This document shows positions 15,191 through 23,284 of a stretch of DNA of 23,817 nt, one piece after another (the first letter of the stretch is position 1; every line of letters begins with the position of its first letter). The position numbers and the translations under genes were made by a program. The notes beneath the pieces are model-generated. The model had not been told where the DNA came from and searched no databases. It saw only the letters and a list, made by a program, of their open reading frames with translations. The DNA lies in contig CAZFXZ010000010.1 in the NCBI GenBank assembly GCA_964523165.1, forward strand, positions 1-23,817, read 5' to 3'. Source of the DNA: CAZFXZ01 sp964523165. GTDB taxonomy: Bacteria; Patescibacteriota; Patescibacteriia; JACRDY01.

Positions 15191-15856
15191 ATGCGTATAC
15201 TCTTAGTTGAAGATGAGCCGGGCATTTCCAGCTTTGTTAGCAAAGCTGTCAAAGCTGAAGGTTATTCTATTGATGTTAGTGCCACCGCCCAACAAGGCTT
15301 GTTTTGGGCCAAAACCAATGATTATGATTTGGCGATTTTGGATATTATGTTGCCGGATGGCAACGGCTTGGATATTTGTAAAGAAATCAGAAAAATCAAA
15401 CCGCAGTTGCCGGTTTTGATTTTGACCGTCCGTGAATCAACGACCGATAAAGTCACAGCCTTTGACGCCGGGGCTGATGATTATTTGACTAAACCTTTTG
15501 CCGTCGAAGAATTACTGGCGCGCGTTCGAGCTTTGTTGCGACGGCAAGATATCTATGTTGGTGATATTTTGACGGTTGGTGACATTAAATTAGATGTCCG
15601 TCGTCAAAAAGCTTATCGACGCGGCAAACTAGTTGAACTGCGGACCAAAGAATTGGCACTATTGGAATATTTGATGAGAAATCAAGGCGCGGCTTTGAGT
15701 CGGACGATGTTGTTGGAACATGTTTGGGATATGAATATTGATCCGTTTACCAATACGGTTGATGTTCATATTCGGGCTCTGCGCCGCAAACTTGGCGATC
15801 CCAATGGTCATATCATCAAGACCATTTACGGTCGGGGTTATACAATAGGGGAATAG
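15191..15856 (+). CDS. OmpR/PhoB-family response regulator
   Basis: A 221-residue cytoplasmic two-component regulator. The receiver domain (1-118) has the acidic pocket Glu7-Asp8, phospho-acceptor Asp51 in LAILDIMLPDGNG, switch Thr79, and Lys101 in TKPF. The winged-helix DNA-binding domain (about 125-221) has the family pattern LRTKELALLEYLMRNQG, SRTMLLEHVWD, NTVDVHIRALRRKL and IKTIYGRGYTI. All phosphorylation residues are present. The start has no Shine-Dalgarno sequence. The kinase gene begins one base after the stop, so the two form an operon and a cognate pair. The upstream 11-bp tandem repeat suggests autoregulation. The inducing signal is unknown. Confidence 0.95.
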   Translation: MRILLVEDEPGISSFVSKAVKAEGYSIDVSATAQQGLFWAKTNDYDLAILDIMLPDGNGLDICKEIRKIKPQLPVLILTVRESTTDKVTAFDAGADDYLTKPFAVEELLARVRALLRRQDIYVGDILTVGDIKLDVRRQKAYRRGKLVELRTKELALLEYLMRNQGAALSRTMLLEHVWDMNIDPFTNTVDVHIRALRRKLGDPNGHIIKTIYGRGYTIGE

Positions 15857-15857
15857 T

Positions 15858-18008
15858 ATGAATTTAATAGACGGTGGTCCAATTTGGTGGTGGTATTTCC
15901 CAATCTCGGCGGCGATTAATGTTATTTCGAGCGTTTTCCTAGGGCATTTGATTTTTTTTAAGAAGCCAGGAGAGGCAATCAATAAACACTTTGGCTATTT
16001 GTCATTCTCTGTAGCATTTTGGAGTAGCGGATATTTTTTATGGCAGATGAGTGGCAATGACGACAGTGCGTTAGTTCTTTCTAAGGTTTTGATGATTGGC
16101 GCCATTTTTACATCATTAACATATCTGCATTTTGTCTTAGTCCTTTTGAACAAATCAGAAAAAAATAAATGGCCCTTACTATTTTTTTACTCCCTAGCTT
16201 TACTGTTGGTTATTCTTAATGTGTTTACCGACTCCCTTGTTTTTGGTGTTGAACAGAAGTCAATATTTAAATATTGGCCAGTCCCGGGGAAATACTTTTT
16301 TATATATCTAATTATATTTTTCATCCAAGTTATTTATGCTTCTTGGTTGTTATTAAGAAAATTTCAAAAAGGTGTTGGTATTATTAAAACTCAATCGTTA
16401 ATATTATTGATTGGTTTGGGGCTGGCGTTTTTGGGCGGATCTACAAATTTTCTTCTTTGGTATGATATTAATATTCCGCCTTATGGTAATATATTAGTCA
16501 GCTTCTACGTTTTATTAGTTGCATATGCGATCATCCGTTATAGATTTTTGGATATTAATCTAGCTATCAGAAAATGGTTTTATTATTTAGTCTTATCGGG
16601 TTTGATTGTTGGGGCTTATGTCGGCACATGGTGGTTTATACTAAATGCTACCAGTCATTCGACTTTGGCGGTCTCGGTGGCGATTTGCGGATCGTTATTA
16701 CTAGGTTCATTTTGCTTTCCTTATGTCGAAAAGTTTTTACAAAACAACCGCTTGTTTTTTGCCGGGGAATACAGCCATTATCAAGCTATCAATGACATTG
16801 GCCAAGCCTTGTCAACGACACTTGATTTCACGACTTTGACAGATAAATCTTATTTAATTTTTCGTCAGCTTTTAAGTTTAGAAAAGTTAGCCGGTTATTT
16901 GATCGACGATAATGGCCATAAAGGCAAAATTATCTCTTGGCAACATCAAAATTTCCCGCCGGATTTTTATCATCAAGTTGAAAGTATTAAAGAAAATTTA
17001 TTTTCATATTTTGATAAATATAATCAAATTCTCATCAGCCAAGAATTACCTTATCGGCTAAATGATCTGCCGCTTGATCCACGGTTGACTAACTTTTTGC
17101 GACAAAATGATATTGCCGCGATTGTGCCGATTTTTTCCGGACATATTCTAGTAGCCCTATTTTTCTTTGGTCCGAAAAATAAACACGACGCTTACAGCGT
17201 CCAAGATGTCAGCGTGCTGGAAACTTTTGCTCATCAGTCACGTCTGGCCATTCAAAATCTAAAGGCTTATCAAAAATTAAAAAACTATTCAGTTGACCTA
17301 CAAAAAGAAGTTGATATTCAGACCAAAGCGTTGCGTGAGCTCAATGACAAGCAATCCAAACTTTTGGCTGACATTTCCCATGAGCTGCAAACGCCGCTAG
17401 CCGTGGTCCGCGGCAACCTTGATTTGCTGGCCCGTCAGGGTGGAGACGGGCAAATGATTAGCAATGCCCAAAACTCCGTCGACAGTCTTTCGACTTTGAT
17501 CGGCAATATTTTACTTTTGGCCAAAAGTGATTTTAATCAATTACGCTTAGTCAAACAGCCAGTAAATTTATCAGCTTTACTAAGTGAGCTGTGTGAGCAG
17601 ACTGTAATTTTTGCCGAAGGCGATAATATCACTTATCAATGTTTGGCTCCGGCTGAGCCGATCATCATTTGGGCCGATGTCGATAAAATCAAGAGTGCAA
17701 TTTTAAACATTTTAAGCAACGCCTTTAAACACACGGCCAGTGGCGGTCAGATAAAGCTCGGGGCTCGCGTGAATGACAACGTGGTGGTCATAGATATTTT
17801 TAATTCCGGTAGTTACATTCCTGAGGCCGAGCAACAAAAAATCTTTGATCGTTTTTATCGCCCCAATGGCCAACGTTCGGGCACCGGTTTGGGTTTAGCC
17901 ATCGCCAAAACAATTATCGAAAAACACGACGGCCAAATCAGCGTACAAAGTTTCGTTGATAGCGGCACAACTTTTAGCCTAAAATTGCCACTCCACGATC
18001 GTCAATAA
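15858..18008 (+). CDS. Membrane sensor histidine kinase with 7TM-type sensor and GAF-like domain
   Basis: A 716-residue kinase partner of the preceding regulator. The N-terminal 290 residues have about eight or nine hydrophobic segments (near 13-34, 45-63, 74-97, 105-125, 146-166, 180-200, 208-226, 241-262, 268-290), resembling the histidine-kinase 7TM sensor plus extra helices. A GAF-like region follows (about 305-465), then a short coiled coil (470-500). In the HisKA domain, phospho-acceptor His508 is in DISHELQTPL. The HATPase domain has an N box with Asn617/Asn621 (NILSNAFKH), a D box near IDIFNSG (645-651) and GTGLGLAIA (675-683). It looks catalytically complete. The first ~230 codons use more AGA, GCA, GTA and ATA codons than the rest, hinting at a separately acquired sensor module. 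It ends 25 bases before the transporter gene. Confidence 0.93.
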   Translation: MNLIDGGPIWWWYFPISAAINVISSVFLGHLIFFKKPGEAINKHFGYLSFSVAFWSSGYFLWQMSGNDDSALVLSKVLMIGAIFTSLTYLHFVLVLLNKSEKNKWPLLFFYSLALLLVILNVFTDSLVFGVEQKSIFKYWPVPGKYFFIYLIIFFIQVIYASWLLLRKFQKGVGIIKTQSLILLIGLGLAFLGGSTNFLLWYDINIPPYGNILVSFYVLLVAYAIIRYRFLDINLAIRKWFYYLVLSGLIVGAYVGTWWFILNATSHSTLAVSVAICGSLLLGSFCFPYVEKFLQNNRLFFAGEYSHYQAINDIGQALSTTLDFTTLTDKSYLIFRQLLSLEKLAGYLIDDNGHKGKIISWQHQNFPPDFYHQVESIKENLFSYFDKYNQILISQELPYRLNDLPLDPRLTNFLRQNDIAAIVPIFSGHILVALFFFGPKNKHDAYSVQDVSVLETFAHQSRLAIQNLKAYQKLKNYSVDLQKEVDIQTKALRELNDKQSKLLADISHELQTPLAVVRGNLDLLARQGGDGQMISNAQNSVDSLSTLIGNILLLAKSDFNQLRLVKQPVNLSALLSELCEQTVIFAEGDNITYQCLAPAEPIIIWADVDKIKSAILNILSNAFKHTASGGQIKLGARVNDNVVVIDIFNSGSYIPEAEQQKIFDRFYRPNGQRSGTGLGLAIAKTIIEKHDGQISVQSFVDSGTTFSLKLPLHDRQ

Positions 18009-18018
18009 AAAAAATTTA

Positions 18019-18027
18019 TGATATACT
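18019..18027 (+). promoter_or_regulatory. Extended -10 promoter giving a leaderless EamA transcript
   Basis: TGaTATACT: TG at 18019-18020 and TATACT at 18022-18027. Six bases separate it from the ATG at 18034, which places the expected transcription start on the start codon. The start codon also lies in a 12-bp palindrome (18029-18040). Confidence 0.6.
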
Positions 18028-18033
18028 GACGAC

Positions 18034-18933
18034 ATGTCGTGGTTATTAATCGCTGTCGTCGGTTACATCTGTTTAGCCGTTGTCCAAATCAACGATAAAT
18101 TAATTTTAGCCAAAAGCTTACCGCAACAAAGTCATGTCGCCTACACTTTTTATGTGGCGATTTTTGGTTTGGCGACTGTGGTTTTGGCCCCTTTTGGTTT
18201 TAGTTTTTTAGCGCCCGATGTTTTGTTGTGGGCCGCCGGTGGTGGGCTATTAGTCGTTTTGTCGCTTTACTGTTTATTTTGGAGTTTAAATCTTGGCTCG
18301 GCTTCAGCGGTCTTGCCGTTTGTCGGTGGCGCCACGGCCTTACTAACTTTCTTATTTTCCAACATGTTTTTGGGAGAAAAGTTAATTGGCTGGCAACTTT
18401 GGGCTTTTGTTTTATTGGTCGTTGGTCTAATCTTGATTGCCATAGCCGGTTGGCAGCAAGATCGTCATGTAGCCTTTAAGGCTTTGTCAGTCGCTTTGAT
18501 CGCGGCGTTGGCCAGCGCTGGTTATTATGTTATTTCCAAATATCTTTTTACGGACTTGGGTTTTAGTAATGGTTTTATTTGGCTAAGAGTTTTTGCCGCT
18601 TTGTTTGCCATGTTGTTATTGCTATCGAGTAACAATCGTCAGTTGATTTTTGCCAAAACCAAAAAACTTCACGGCCGCGTCAAAATGGCTTTTGTCGGCA
18701 ACCAAGTTTTGGGTGGCATCGGATTTTTACTAACCAACTATGCTATCTCTCTTGCTAGCGTCACGCTGGTTAATGCTTTGCTGGGCTTACAATACGCTTT
18801 TGTTTTGTTGATCGTTTTTGTTTTGCAAATTATCAGACCGAAATTACTACACGAAAAATTAACCCCCTTGAATATTTTCTTAAAAACTGCAGCTATCGTC
18901 GTCATTGCCGCCGGCTTGTGGCTATTAGCTTAA
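18034..18933 (+). CDS. EamA/DMT-family transporter
   Basis: A 299-residue polytopic membrane protein with about ten hydrophobic helices in two homologous halves, the standard drug/metabolite transporter arrangement. The first half contains SAVLPFVGGATALLTFLFSNMFLGEKL (about residues 90-116), the typical EamA segment with proline in TM4 and the 'GE' turn. The second half ends with ASVTLVNALLGLQYAFVLLIVFVLQ and a closing TM 'AAIVVIAAGLWLL'. Substrates of the family include amino acids, nucleotide sugars and other metabolites and cannot be read from the sequence. It has its own promoter and is followed after 3 bases by the glycosidase-like gene, so it may move a sugar or glycan precursor handled by those genes; that is inference from position. 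Confidence 0.88.
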   Translation: MSWLLIAVVGYICLAVVQINDKLILAKSLPQQSHVAYTFYVAIFGLATVVLAPFGFSFLAPDVLLWAAGGGLLVVLSLYCLFWSLNLGSASAVLPFVGGATALLTFLFSNMFLGEKLIGWQLWAFVLLVVGLILIAIAGWQQDRHVAFKALSVALIAALASAGYYVISKYLFTDLGFSNGFIWLRVFAALFAMLLLLSSNNRQLIFAKTKKLHGRVKMAFVGNQVLGGIGFLLTNYAISLASVTLVNALLGLQYAFVLLIVFVLQIIRPKLLHEKLTPLNIFLKTAAIVVIAAGLWLLA

Positions 18934-18936
18934 AAT

Positions 18937-19953
18937 ATGCGCAGGGCTTTAAAACACATCATCATTATTGCTGTCCTGATCGTGGCCACGGTAATCGTCA
19001 TGAGGGCGGTCGTGCGGGCTGATTTTTCTGTTGGGCGTAAACCAATTTTTGGGCTGAGTTTTAGTCCTTATTATGCGCAAAGTTTGCATTTAAATTGGCA
19101 AGAAGTTTATTTGTCGGCTATCAAAGACTTGGGCGTTGATCACCTGCGTCTAGCCGCTTATTGGGATAAAATTGAAGTTACGCCGGGCCAATATTATTTT
19201 GATGATTTGGATTGGCAGATGAATATAGCCAGAGAAAATAAGGTCAAAGTCATATTGTCAGTTGGTCGTAAGCTGCCACGTTGGCCGGAATGTTTTGATC
19301 CCAGTTGGTTGCGCTTCCAAGATGACAAGCAACAAAGAGCGGCGGTTTTAAACATCGTGAAAAAAGTTGTCGAGCGTTATAAAGATTATGACAATTTAAT
19401 TGTCTGGCAAGTCGAAAATGAGCCGCTGGTCGGTTGGTTTGGTGTTTGTCCTAAACCCGATCAGGATTTACTGCAACAAGAAGTTGAATTAGTAAAAAGT
19501 CTAGACGACACTCGGCCAATCATGATCACCGACAGTGGGGAATTATCAACTTGGTGGAAAGCCAGTCAGCAGGGTGATATTTTGGGCACGACGATGTATC
19601 GCGTGATCAGTAACCCGATCTTTGGTTTTTGGTCTTGGCCTTTGCCGCCGTCTTACTATTACTACAAAGCTGAGTTGATAAAAAAAATCCACGGCCTAGA
19701 CAAAGTCATTGTCAGTGAATTGCAAGCTGAGCCCTGGTCGGTTGGGGCTTTGACTGACATGCCGTTAGCCATAGCCTATCGCTCGATGTCGATTGAACAA
19801 TTTCATGACAATATTTATTTTGCGCGCCGGGCCGGCTTTGAGGAAATTTATCTCTGGGGTGTAGAATGGTGGTATTGGATGAAAGAAACCAAAGGCGTGG
19901 CTGATTTTTGGACGTTGGCTGATGGTCTGTGGACGGCCGATGATGTATTATGA
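18937..19953 (+). CDS. Membrane-anchored clan-A glycoside-hydrolase-like protein
   Basis: A 338-residue protein with an N-terminal TM anchor (about 7-25) and a TIM-barrel domain of glycoside hydrolase clan A. Barrel marks: FGLSFSPYYAQ (38-48), DHLRLAAYWDKIEVTPGQYYFDDLD (68-92), VKVILSVGRKLPRWP (103-117), then the acid/base site VWQVENEP with Glu162, and VSELQAEPW with the likely nucleophile Glu261. A late 'EEIYLWGVEWWYWM' strand (302-315) carries aromatic residues that would line a sugar site. Both catalytic glutamates are present, so it should be an active retaining glycosidase; it resembles beta-galactosidase/cellulase-type families but the substrate is not evident. The barrel is probably outside the membrane. 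It overlaps the next gene by ATGA (19950-19953), indicating coupling. Confidence 0.8.
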   Translation: MRRALKHIIIIAVLIVATVIVMRAVVRADFSVGRKPIFGLSFSPYYAQSLHLNWQEVYLSAIKDLGVDHLRLAAYWDKIEVTPGQYYFDDLDWQMNIARENKVKVILSVGRKLPRWPECFDPSWLRFQDDKQQRAAVLNIVKKVVERYKDYDNLIVWQVENEPLVGWFGVCPKPDQDLLQQEVELVKSLDDTRPIMITDSGELSTWWKASQQGDILGTTMYRVISNPIFGFWSWPLPPSYYYYKAELIKKIHGLDKVIVSELQAEPWSVGALTDMPLAIAYRSMSIEQFHDNIYFARRAGFEEIYLWGVEWWYWMKETKGVADFWTLADGLWTADDVL

Positions 19954-20915
19954 TCGATTTTAAACAAAATGGTTTGCCGACTATTGGTTGTATCGATTTG
20001 GGTGCGGGCAAACCAATCGGACAGAATAAGTGGCGCGGTGTGGTCGACTCCGTAGTGATCATGTCTGATCGGCGGCCGGATTTTTTGGTCGAGTATGGCG
20101 TTTATAATCCCTTATCACAAACGCGACTCAACAAACACGGTCCGCTAAATCATTTACAAACTTATAGCGACCTAAAGAATTTCATTGCTGAGTTACATAA
20201 ACAAAAAATTAAAGTCTATTTTGGGTTTTGGGGTTTGACGCGTGATCAGCATGGTCACAGCTCAATTTGGTTTGAAAGTCATCCGGAAGTTTGGGCGGAA
20301 ATGTATGAAAATAGTGATGTTGATCCGCTAGTCATGTTGCGAAAAGAAAATATATCTCTGGCTGATTTTATCGTCGAGCAATATCGCAAAATAAAAAATG
20401 ATTTTGATTTTGACGGACTATTTTTGGGCGACGGCTTAAACGGTTATCGCTATTTTAATGATCCTAGAATGTATCGCGACAAACAGTCAACCGTGCCGGA
20501 TTGGACTAATTTTTATGCCACGCTGGCCCGCGGCGTCCATGACAGTGGGGGGAAGCTCTGGGCTTATGATTGTTTGGGCTTGCCGCCCGATCAGGCCCTA
20601 TTGCATGGGGCGGATTATTTGGCTCAAGCTCAGGCCGGTTTGGACTATTTGGTCGTGCAAACTTATCCGACCGCTTGGGGTAAAAAATGGCTAAAAAAAT
20701 TCAGCGGCTATGATTTTGTTAGCGCTATAAAAACTTTACAAGCCACCCAACAACTTTTAGCCAAAACTTCTTGCCAAACTTTTTATACTTTAGAAATAGG
20801 CGATAGGGTAGAGGGTTGGTCAGCCAAACCGGCTGATACTTTGCAACAATGGCGACGCTACGCCGCTTATGCCGATGGCCAAATGTTGGTCTGGGCCAAT
20901 GATTTGTTGGTTTAA
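19950..20915 (+). CDS. Unrecognised barrel-like protein, possible glycosidase
   Basis: A 321-residue protein coupled to the glycosidase-like gene by an ATGA overlap. I do not recognise a family. The alternation of strands and helices suggests a TIM barrel: GVVDSVVIMSDRRPDF (about 30-45), KIKVYFGFWGLTRDQHG (75-91), DFDGLFLGDGLNGYRYF (153-169), KLWAYDCLGLPPDQ (198-211), LDYLVVQTYPTAWG (227-240), and TFYTLEIGDRVEGW (273-286). The 'FDGLFLGDG' strand is like the acidic strand ends of barrel glycosidases, but paired catalytic acids cannot be assigned with confidence. There is no signal peptide or TM segment, so it is probably cytoplasmic unless exported another way, unlike its anchored neighbour. 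It may act on the same glycan, or may not be an enzyme. Confidence 0.6.
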   Translation: MIDFKQNGLPTIGCIDLGAGKPIGQNKWRGVVDSVVIMSDRRPDFLVEYGVYNPLSQTRLNKHGPLNHLQTYSDLKNFIAELHKQKIKVYFGFWGLTRDQHGHSSIWFESHPEVWAEMYENSDVDPLVMLRKENISLADFIVEQYRKIKNDFDFDGLFLGDGLNGYRYFNDPRMYRDKQSTVPDWTNFYATLARGVHDSGGKLWAYDCLGLPPDQALLHGADYLAQAQAGLDYLVVQTYPTAWGKKWLKKFSGYDFVSAIKTLQATQQLLAKTSCQTFYTLEIGDRVEGWSAKPADTLQQWRRYAAYADGQMLVWANDLLV

Positions 20916-20918
20916 AGA

Positions 20919-20947
20919 TTGACAGGGGACTTTAATTGCCGTAAGGT
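20919..20947 (+). promoter_or_regulatory. Sigma-70-type promoter of mnmA
   Basis: TTGACA at 20919-20924, a 17-bp spacer and TAAGGT at 20942-20947. The mnmA ATG (20957) is 9 bases after the -10, so the transcript is predicted to start about 20954 and have almost no leader. Confidence 0.6.
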
Positions 20948-20956
20948 TTTTTGACT

Positions 20957-22069
20957 ATGGCTAAAAATAAACCCACCAAGAAACTTAAAGTAGCAATTGG
21001 CATTTCCGGCGGCGTGGACTCGACCGCCGCCGCTTATTTGTTGACCAAACAAGGTTATGATTGTTTTGGGATTTTTATGCATTATTGGACCGAAGAAGCC
21101 GGTCTTAATCTAGCCAAACGAGAAAATGAATGTTGTTCACTCGAAGGTTATGAAGACGCCAGACGAGTTTGTAAAATTTTAAATATTCCACTTTATACTT
21201 TAAATTTTCGCGAGTTATTTAAAAAAGAAGTCGTTGACGCTTGGCTGGATGATTATCAGCAGGGCTTAACACCCAATCCTTGTTTAAACTGCAATAAGCT
21301 GGTGCGCTTTGGCGCTTTTTTGGAAAAAATAAAAACCTTTGGCGCTGATTATTTGGCCACCGGTCATTATGTCAAAAAAACCACGGGTCTAAATGGCCAG
21401 CCTCATTTGTGGACGGCCAAAGACAAAAATAAAGATCAGTCTTATTTTTTGTCTTCACTGACTCAAGAGCAACTCTCAAGATGTCTTTTTCCGCTCGGTG
21501 ATCTGACCAAACCGCAAGTCCGCAAAATTGCTCAACGGGCCGGTCTGCCCACGGCCCAAAAAACCGAAAGTCACGAAATTTGTTTTATCAAAGAAAATAC
21601 GCACAATGAATTTCTCAAGCGCCACACTACGCTCAAACCCGGCGATATCGTCTTAGCTGACGGCCAAGTAGTCGGACAGCACTATGGCTTACAACTTTAT
21701 ACTTTAGGTCAACGCAAAGGCGTGGGCTTGGGCAGTGGGCCGTTTTATGTCATCGGGTTTAATCACGATAAAAATCAATTAATCGTCAGTCGTCAGTCTA
21801 ACGACCCGAGTTTGTTTAGCCAAAGCTTAATCGCTAAAAACGTTAATATTATTGCACCCCGGCGACCAGAGCAGCTGACTTGCTATGCCCGGATTCGTTA
21901 TCGTCATCCGGTCCAAAAATGCTTAATGCAAAAAATTAATACTACCGATTATCAAGTAACTTTTGTCCAACCCCAGCGAGCCGTGACTCGTGGTCAGGGC
22001 GTGGTCTTTTACCGCCGACCGTTATGGTCAAAAAGATTAGAAGTTTTGGGCGGGGGGATTATTGAATAA
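20957..22069 (+). CDS. mnmA: tRNA-specific 2-thiouridylase MnmA
   Basis: Adds sulfur to uridine 34 of tRNA-Lys/Glu/Gln, improving decoding of A/G-ending codons; cytoplasmic, ATP-dependent. It is 370 residues. A PP-loop GISGGVDST is at 15-23, with HYW 42-44. Catalytic Cys109 is in TPNPCLNCNKLVRFG, ATGHY is at 134-138, KDKNKDQSYFL follows, and the second catalytic Cys209 is in ESHEICFI. The C-terminal region has LGQRKGVGLG and FYVIGFN typical of the family. The ATG at 20957 is chosen over an in-frame TTG at 20951. It is monocistronic by promoter evidence and converges on the minus-strand ASCH gene, 21 bases from its end, with no clear terminator between them. It sits near alaS, as often seen for RNA-processing genes. 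Confidence 0.96.
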   Translation: MAKNKPTKKLKVAIGISGGVDSTAAAYLLTKQGYDCFGIFMHYWTEEAGLNLAKRENECCSLEGYEDARRVCKILNIPLYTLNFRELFKKEVVDAWLDDYQQGLTPNPCLNCNKLVRFGAFLEKIKTFGADYLATGHYVKKTTGLNGQPHLWTAKDKNKDQSYFLSSLTQEQLSRCLFPLGDLTKPQVRKIAQRAGLPTAQKTESHEICFIKENTHNEFLKRHTTLKPGDIVLADGQVVGQHYGLQLYTLGQRKGVGLGSGPFYVIGFNHDKNQLIVSRQSNDPSLFSQSLIAKNVNIIAPRRPEQLTCYARIRYRHPVQKCLMQKINTTDYQVTFVQPQRAVTRGQGVVFYRRPLWSKRLEVLGGGIIE

Positions 22070-22090
22070 AAATTATCGCTATTACTTTAT

Positions 22091-22411
22091 TTATAACCTT
22101 TTTAATTTAATTGCTGCTACTCCGTATTGAGCCTCGTCCTCTTTGGTGTAGAAGCCATAATAAATATTTTCTGCCTCTTCAATTGTTTTTTTATTTGGTA
22201 TTACGTTTTGTATACCTTCAACCTTAATCATATCAAAAAATGTTTTGTATACATTTTTTTTAATGACAATAAATTCAGCAATATCATTAATTGTTACAAT
22301 ATCACCAGATTTTATTGTTAAAAACTTCCCTTTATTTAGCCTGCCCTCTATAGTTTTCTGGCCTGACATTAAATAGCTAAAATATGGTTCTTGGACATTA
22401 ATATTAATCAT
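22091..22411 (-). CDS. ASCH-domain protein, AT-rich copy
   Basis: A 106-residue protein that is essentially one ASCH domain, a PUA-like fold often linked to RNA binding or nucleotide metabolism. The diagnostic segment is LMSGQKTIEGRLNKG (14-28), with Lys19, Glu22 and Arg24 of the KTxExR motif; then GDIVTIND, and a C-terminal EEAENIYYGFY...GVAAIKL. YqfB-type N4-acetylcytidine amidohydrolases have Thr where this protein has Glu22, so that activity is not supported. The gene is visibly more AT-rich than the rest of the window, with many AT-only codons, suggesting a foreign origin. It is the third minus-strand gene of the island after GNAT and the other ASCH gene, but lies behind a terminator and may have its own promoter. 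Function unknown. Confidence 0.8.
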   Translation of the reverse strand: MININVQEPYFSYLMSGQKTIEGRLNKGKFLTIKSGDIVTINDIAEFIVIKKNVYKTFFDMIKVEGIQNVIPNKKTIEEAENIYYGFYTKEDEAQYGVAAIKLKRL

Positions 22412-22417
22412 AATAAT

Positions 22418-22440
22418 ATTCTATCCTATTAATAAAAAAG
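22418..22440 (-). promoter_or_regulatory. Possible promoter of the AT-rich ASCH gene
   Basis: On the minus strand a TAGAAT hexamer (22418-22423) lies 6 bases before the ATG (22411); a weak TTGCCC-like -35 with 17-bp spacing overlaps the preceding terminator hairpin. If real, this is another leaderless start. Confidence 0.35.
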
Positions 22441-22462
22441 GGGCAAAGTTGAATCGCCCCGT
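22431..22462 (-). terminator. Rho-independent terminator of the GNAT-ASCH operon
   Basis: On the minus strand, GGGGC (22456-22460 in plus coordinates) pairs with GCCCC (22440-22444) across an 11-nt loop and is followed by TTTTTT (22434-22439). It lies 7 bases after the stop of the minus-strand ASCH gene at 22469. Confidence 0.75.
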
Positions 22463-22468
22463 TGATAT

Positions 22469-22816
22469 TTATGTGTTGCCGAGCACTTTGAAGGAGAATA
22501 CTACCACCCCTCCGAACTTGTTTACTTTCCATTGGGGGTAGATGTTCTCATATTCTTGAAGCGCTTCGGACTTACTCATCCCAGGAATCAATTTTTGGTT
22601 GTCTTCCCGTTCGAGCATATCGCGGAAGTTGCGGTATCGCCTGATTCCGGTGATTTGAACGTTGATAGACAGGTTTTCCCAGAAAAACCTGACCTTATTG
22701 CCGACCTTGATATGTCGAATGAATGGATAGTTTAAACGAGCCTCCAACTCTTTTTCACCCGATTGCACCATCAAGAAATACTTTCTTTTGAATCTCAGCT
22801 CTTTATCCGCGCTCAT
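22469..22816 (-). CDS. ASCH-domain protein paired with GNAT acetyltransferase
   Basis: A 115-residue single ASCH domain. The N-terminal MVQSGEKELEARLNYPF (16-32) carries Lys22, Glu25 and Arg27, followed by VGNKVRFFW, ITGIRRYRNFRDML (56-69), an EALQEYENIYP helix-turn and the closing GGVVVFSFKVL strand. This is a second ASCH paralogue, differing from the downstream one at most positions. It starts within the last codons of the GNAT gene (ATGA overlap, 22813-22816). A strong Shine-Dalgarno AAGGAGGT lies at 22823-22830 with 6-base spacing, unlike most genes here. It is followed by a clear terminator. Proposed role: binding or modifying a nucleotide or RNA together with GNAT; this is inference. 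Confidence 0.82.
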   Translation of the reverse strand: MSADKELRFKRKYFLMVQSGEKELEARLNYPFIRHIKVGNKVRFFWENLSINVQITGIRRYRNFRDMLEREDNQKLIPGMSKSEALQEYENIYPQWKVNKFGGVVVFSFKVLGNT

Positions 22817-23265
22817 GCCTCGACCTCCTTAAGCATGATAAGTTCATGCACTCCAGCAATGTATTTACCGAATTCTTTTTTGACGGTCACAAAACCGTGA
22901 TTTGCAAAAAAAGAAATTGACTCTGGCTTGTTTTCCGATACCGTGACAATAATTTTTTGATAGCCAGCCTCTTGGCAAAACTCCATCGCTTTTTCTAGTA
23001 AGGAGCGACCGCAGCCAAGTCCTTTGTATTGAGGTAATATGACCAACGTAGATATTTTGAGAAAGTCTTTGTGGGGATCTGCTTTGAGAGAGAGTAATCC
23101 CGTAACGTGATTATCGATGATTGTCACAAAGGCGTGTTTGAAGCCCTCGCTGGTCAGCCATTCATTTAGTGCCTTGGACTGGTCTCCGTATAGCGGTTCA
23201 AGAATCTTGGTGGCAATTTTTGAAAGTACACCCCGGTCAGCAAGTGATACTGGCCTTATAAACAT
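22813..23265 (-). CDS. GNAT-family N-acetyltransferase
   Basis: A 150-residue acetyltransferase of the GCN5 fold, using acetyl-CoA to acetylate an amine on an unknown substrate. Visible pattern: N-terminal IRPVSLAD, the middle strand TGLLSL, the V-shaped strand ISTLVILPQYKGLGCGRSLLEKAMEFCQEAG (71-101) with the acetyl-CoA pyrophosphate loop QYKGLGCG (79-86), then IIVTVSENKPESISFFANHGFV (105-126), the family motif B. Length and motifs are normal. A strong Shine-Dalgarno AGGAGG (23272-23277) lies 6 bases before the ATG. The gene is the first of the minus-strand operon with the ASCH gene overlapping its end, and its promoter overlaps a palindrome. Substrate cannot be inferred; toxin-type GNATs usually have a partner antitoxin, which was not seen. 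Confidence 0.88.
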   Translation of the reverse strand: MFIRPVSLADRGVLSKIATKILEPLYGDQSKALNEWLTSEGFKHAFVTIIDNHVTGLLSLKADPHKDFLKISTLVILPQYKGLGCGRSLLEKAMEFCQEAGYQKIIVTVSENKPESISFFANHGFVTVKKEFGKYIAGVHELIMLKEVEA

Positions 23266-23284
23266 GACATTCCTCCTAGTCTGA

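Noticed and set aside
18029..18040. 12-bp palindrome ACGACATGTCGT over the EamA start codon
   Set aside because: A palindrome of this size is expected several times by chance in about 24 kb, and there is no further support for an operator.
22091..22816. Idea that the ASCH proteins erase an N4-acetylcytidine mark made by the GNAT enzyme
   Set aside because: The YqfB-type catalytic Thr is Glu in both proteins (KTIE and KELE), so the residue evidence is against that activity.
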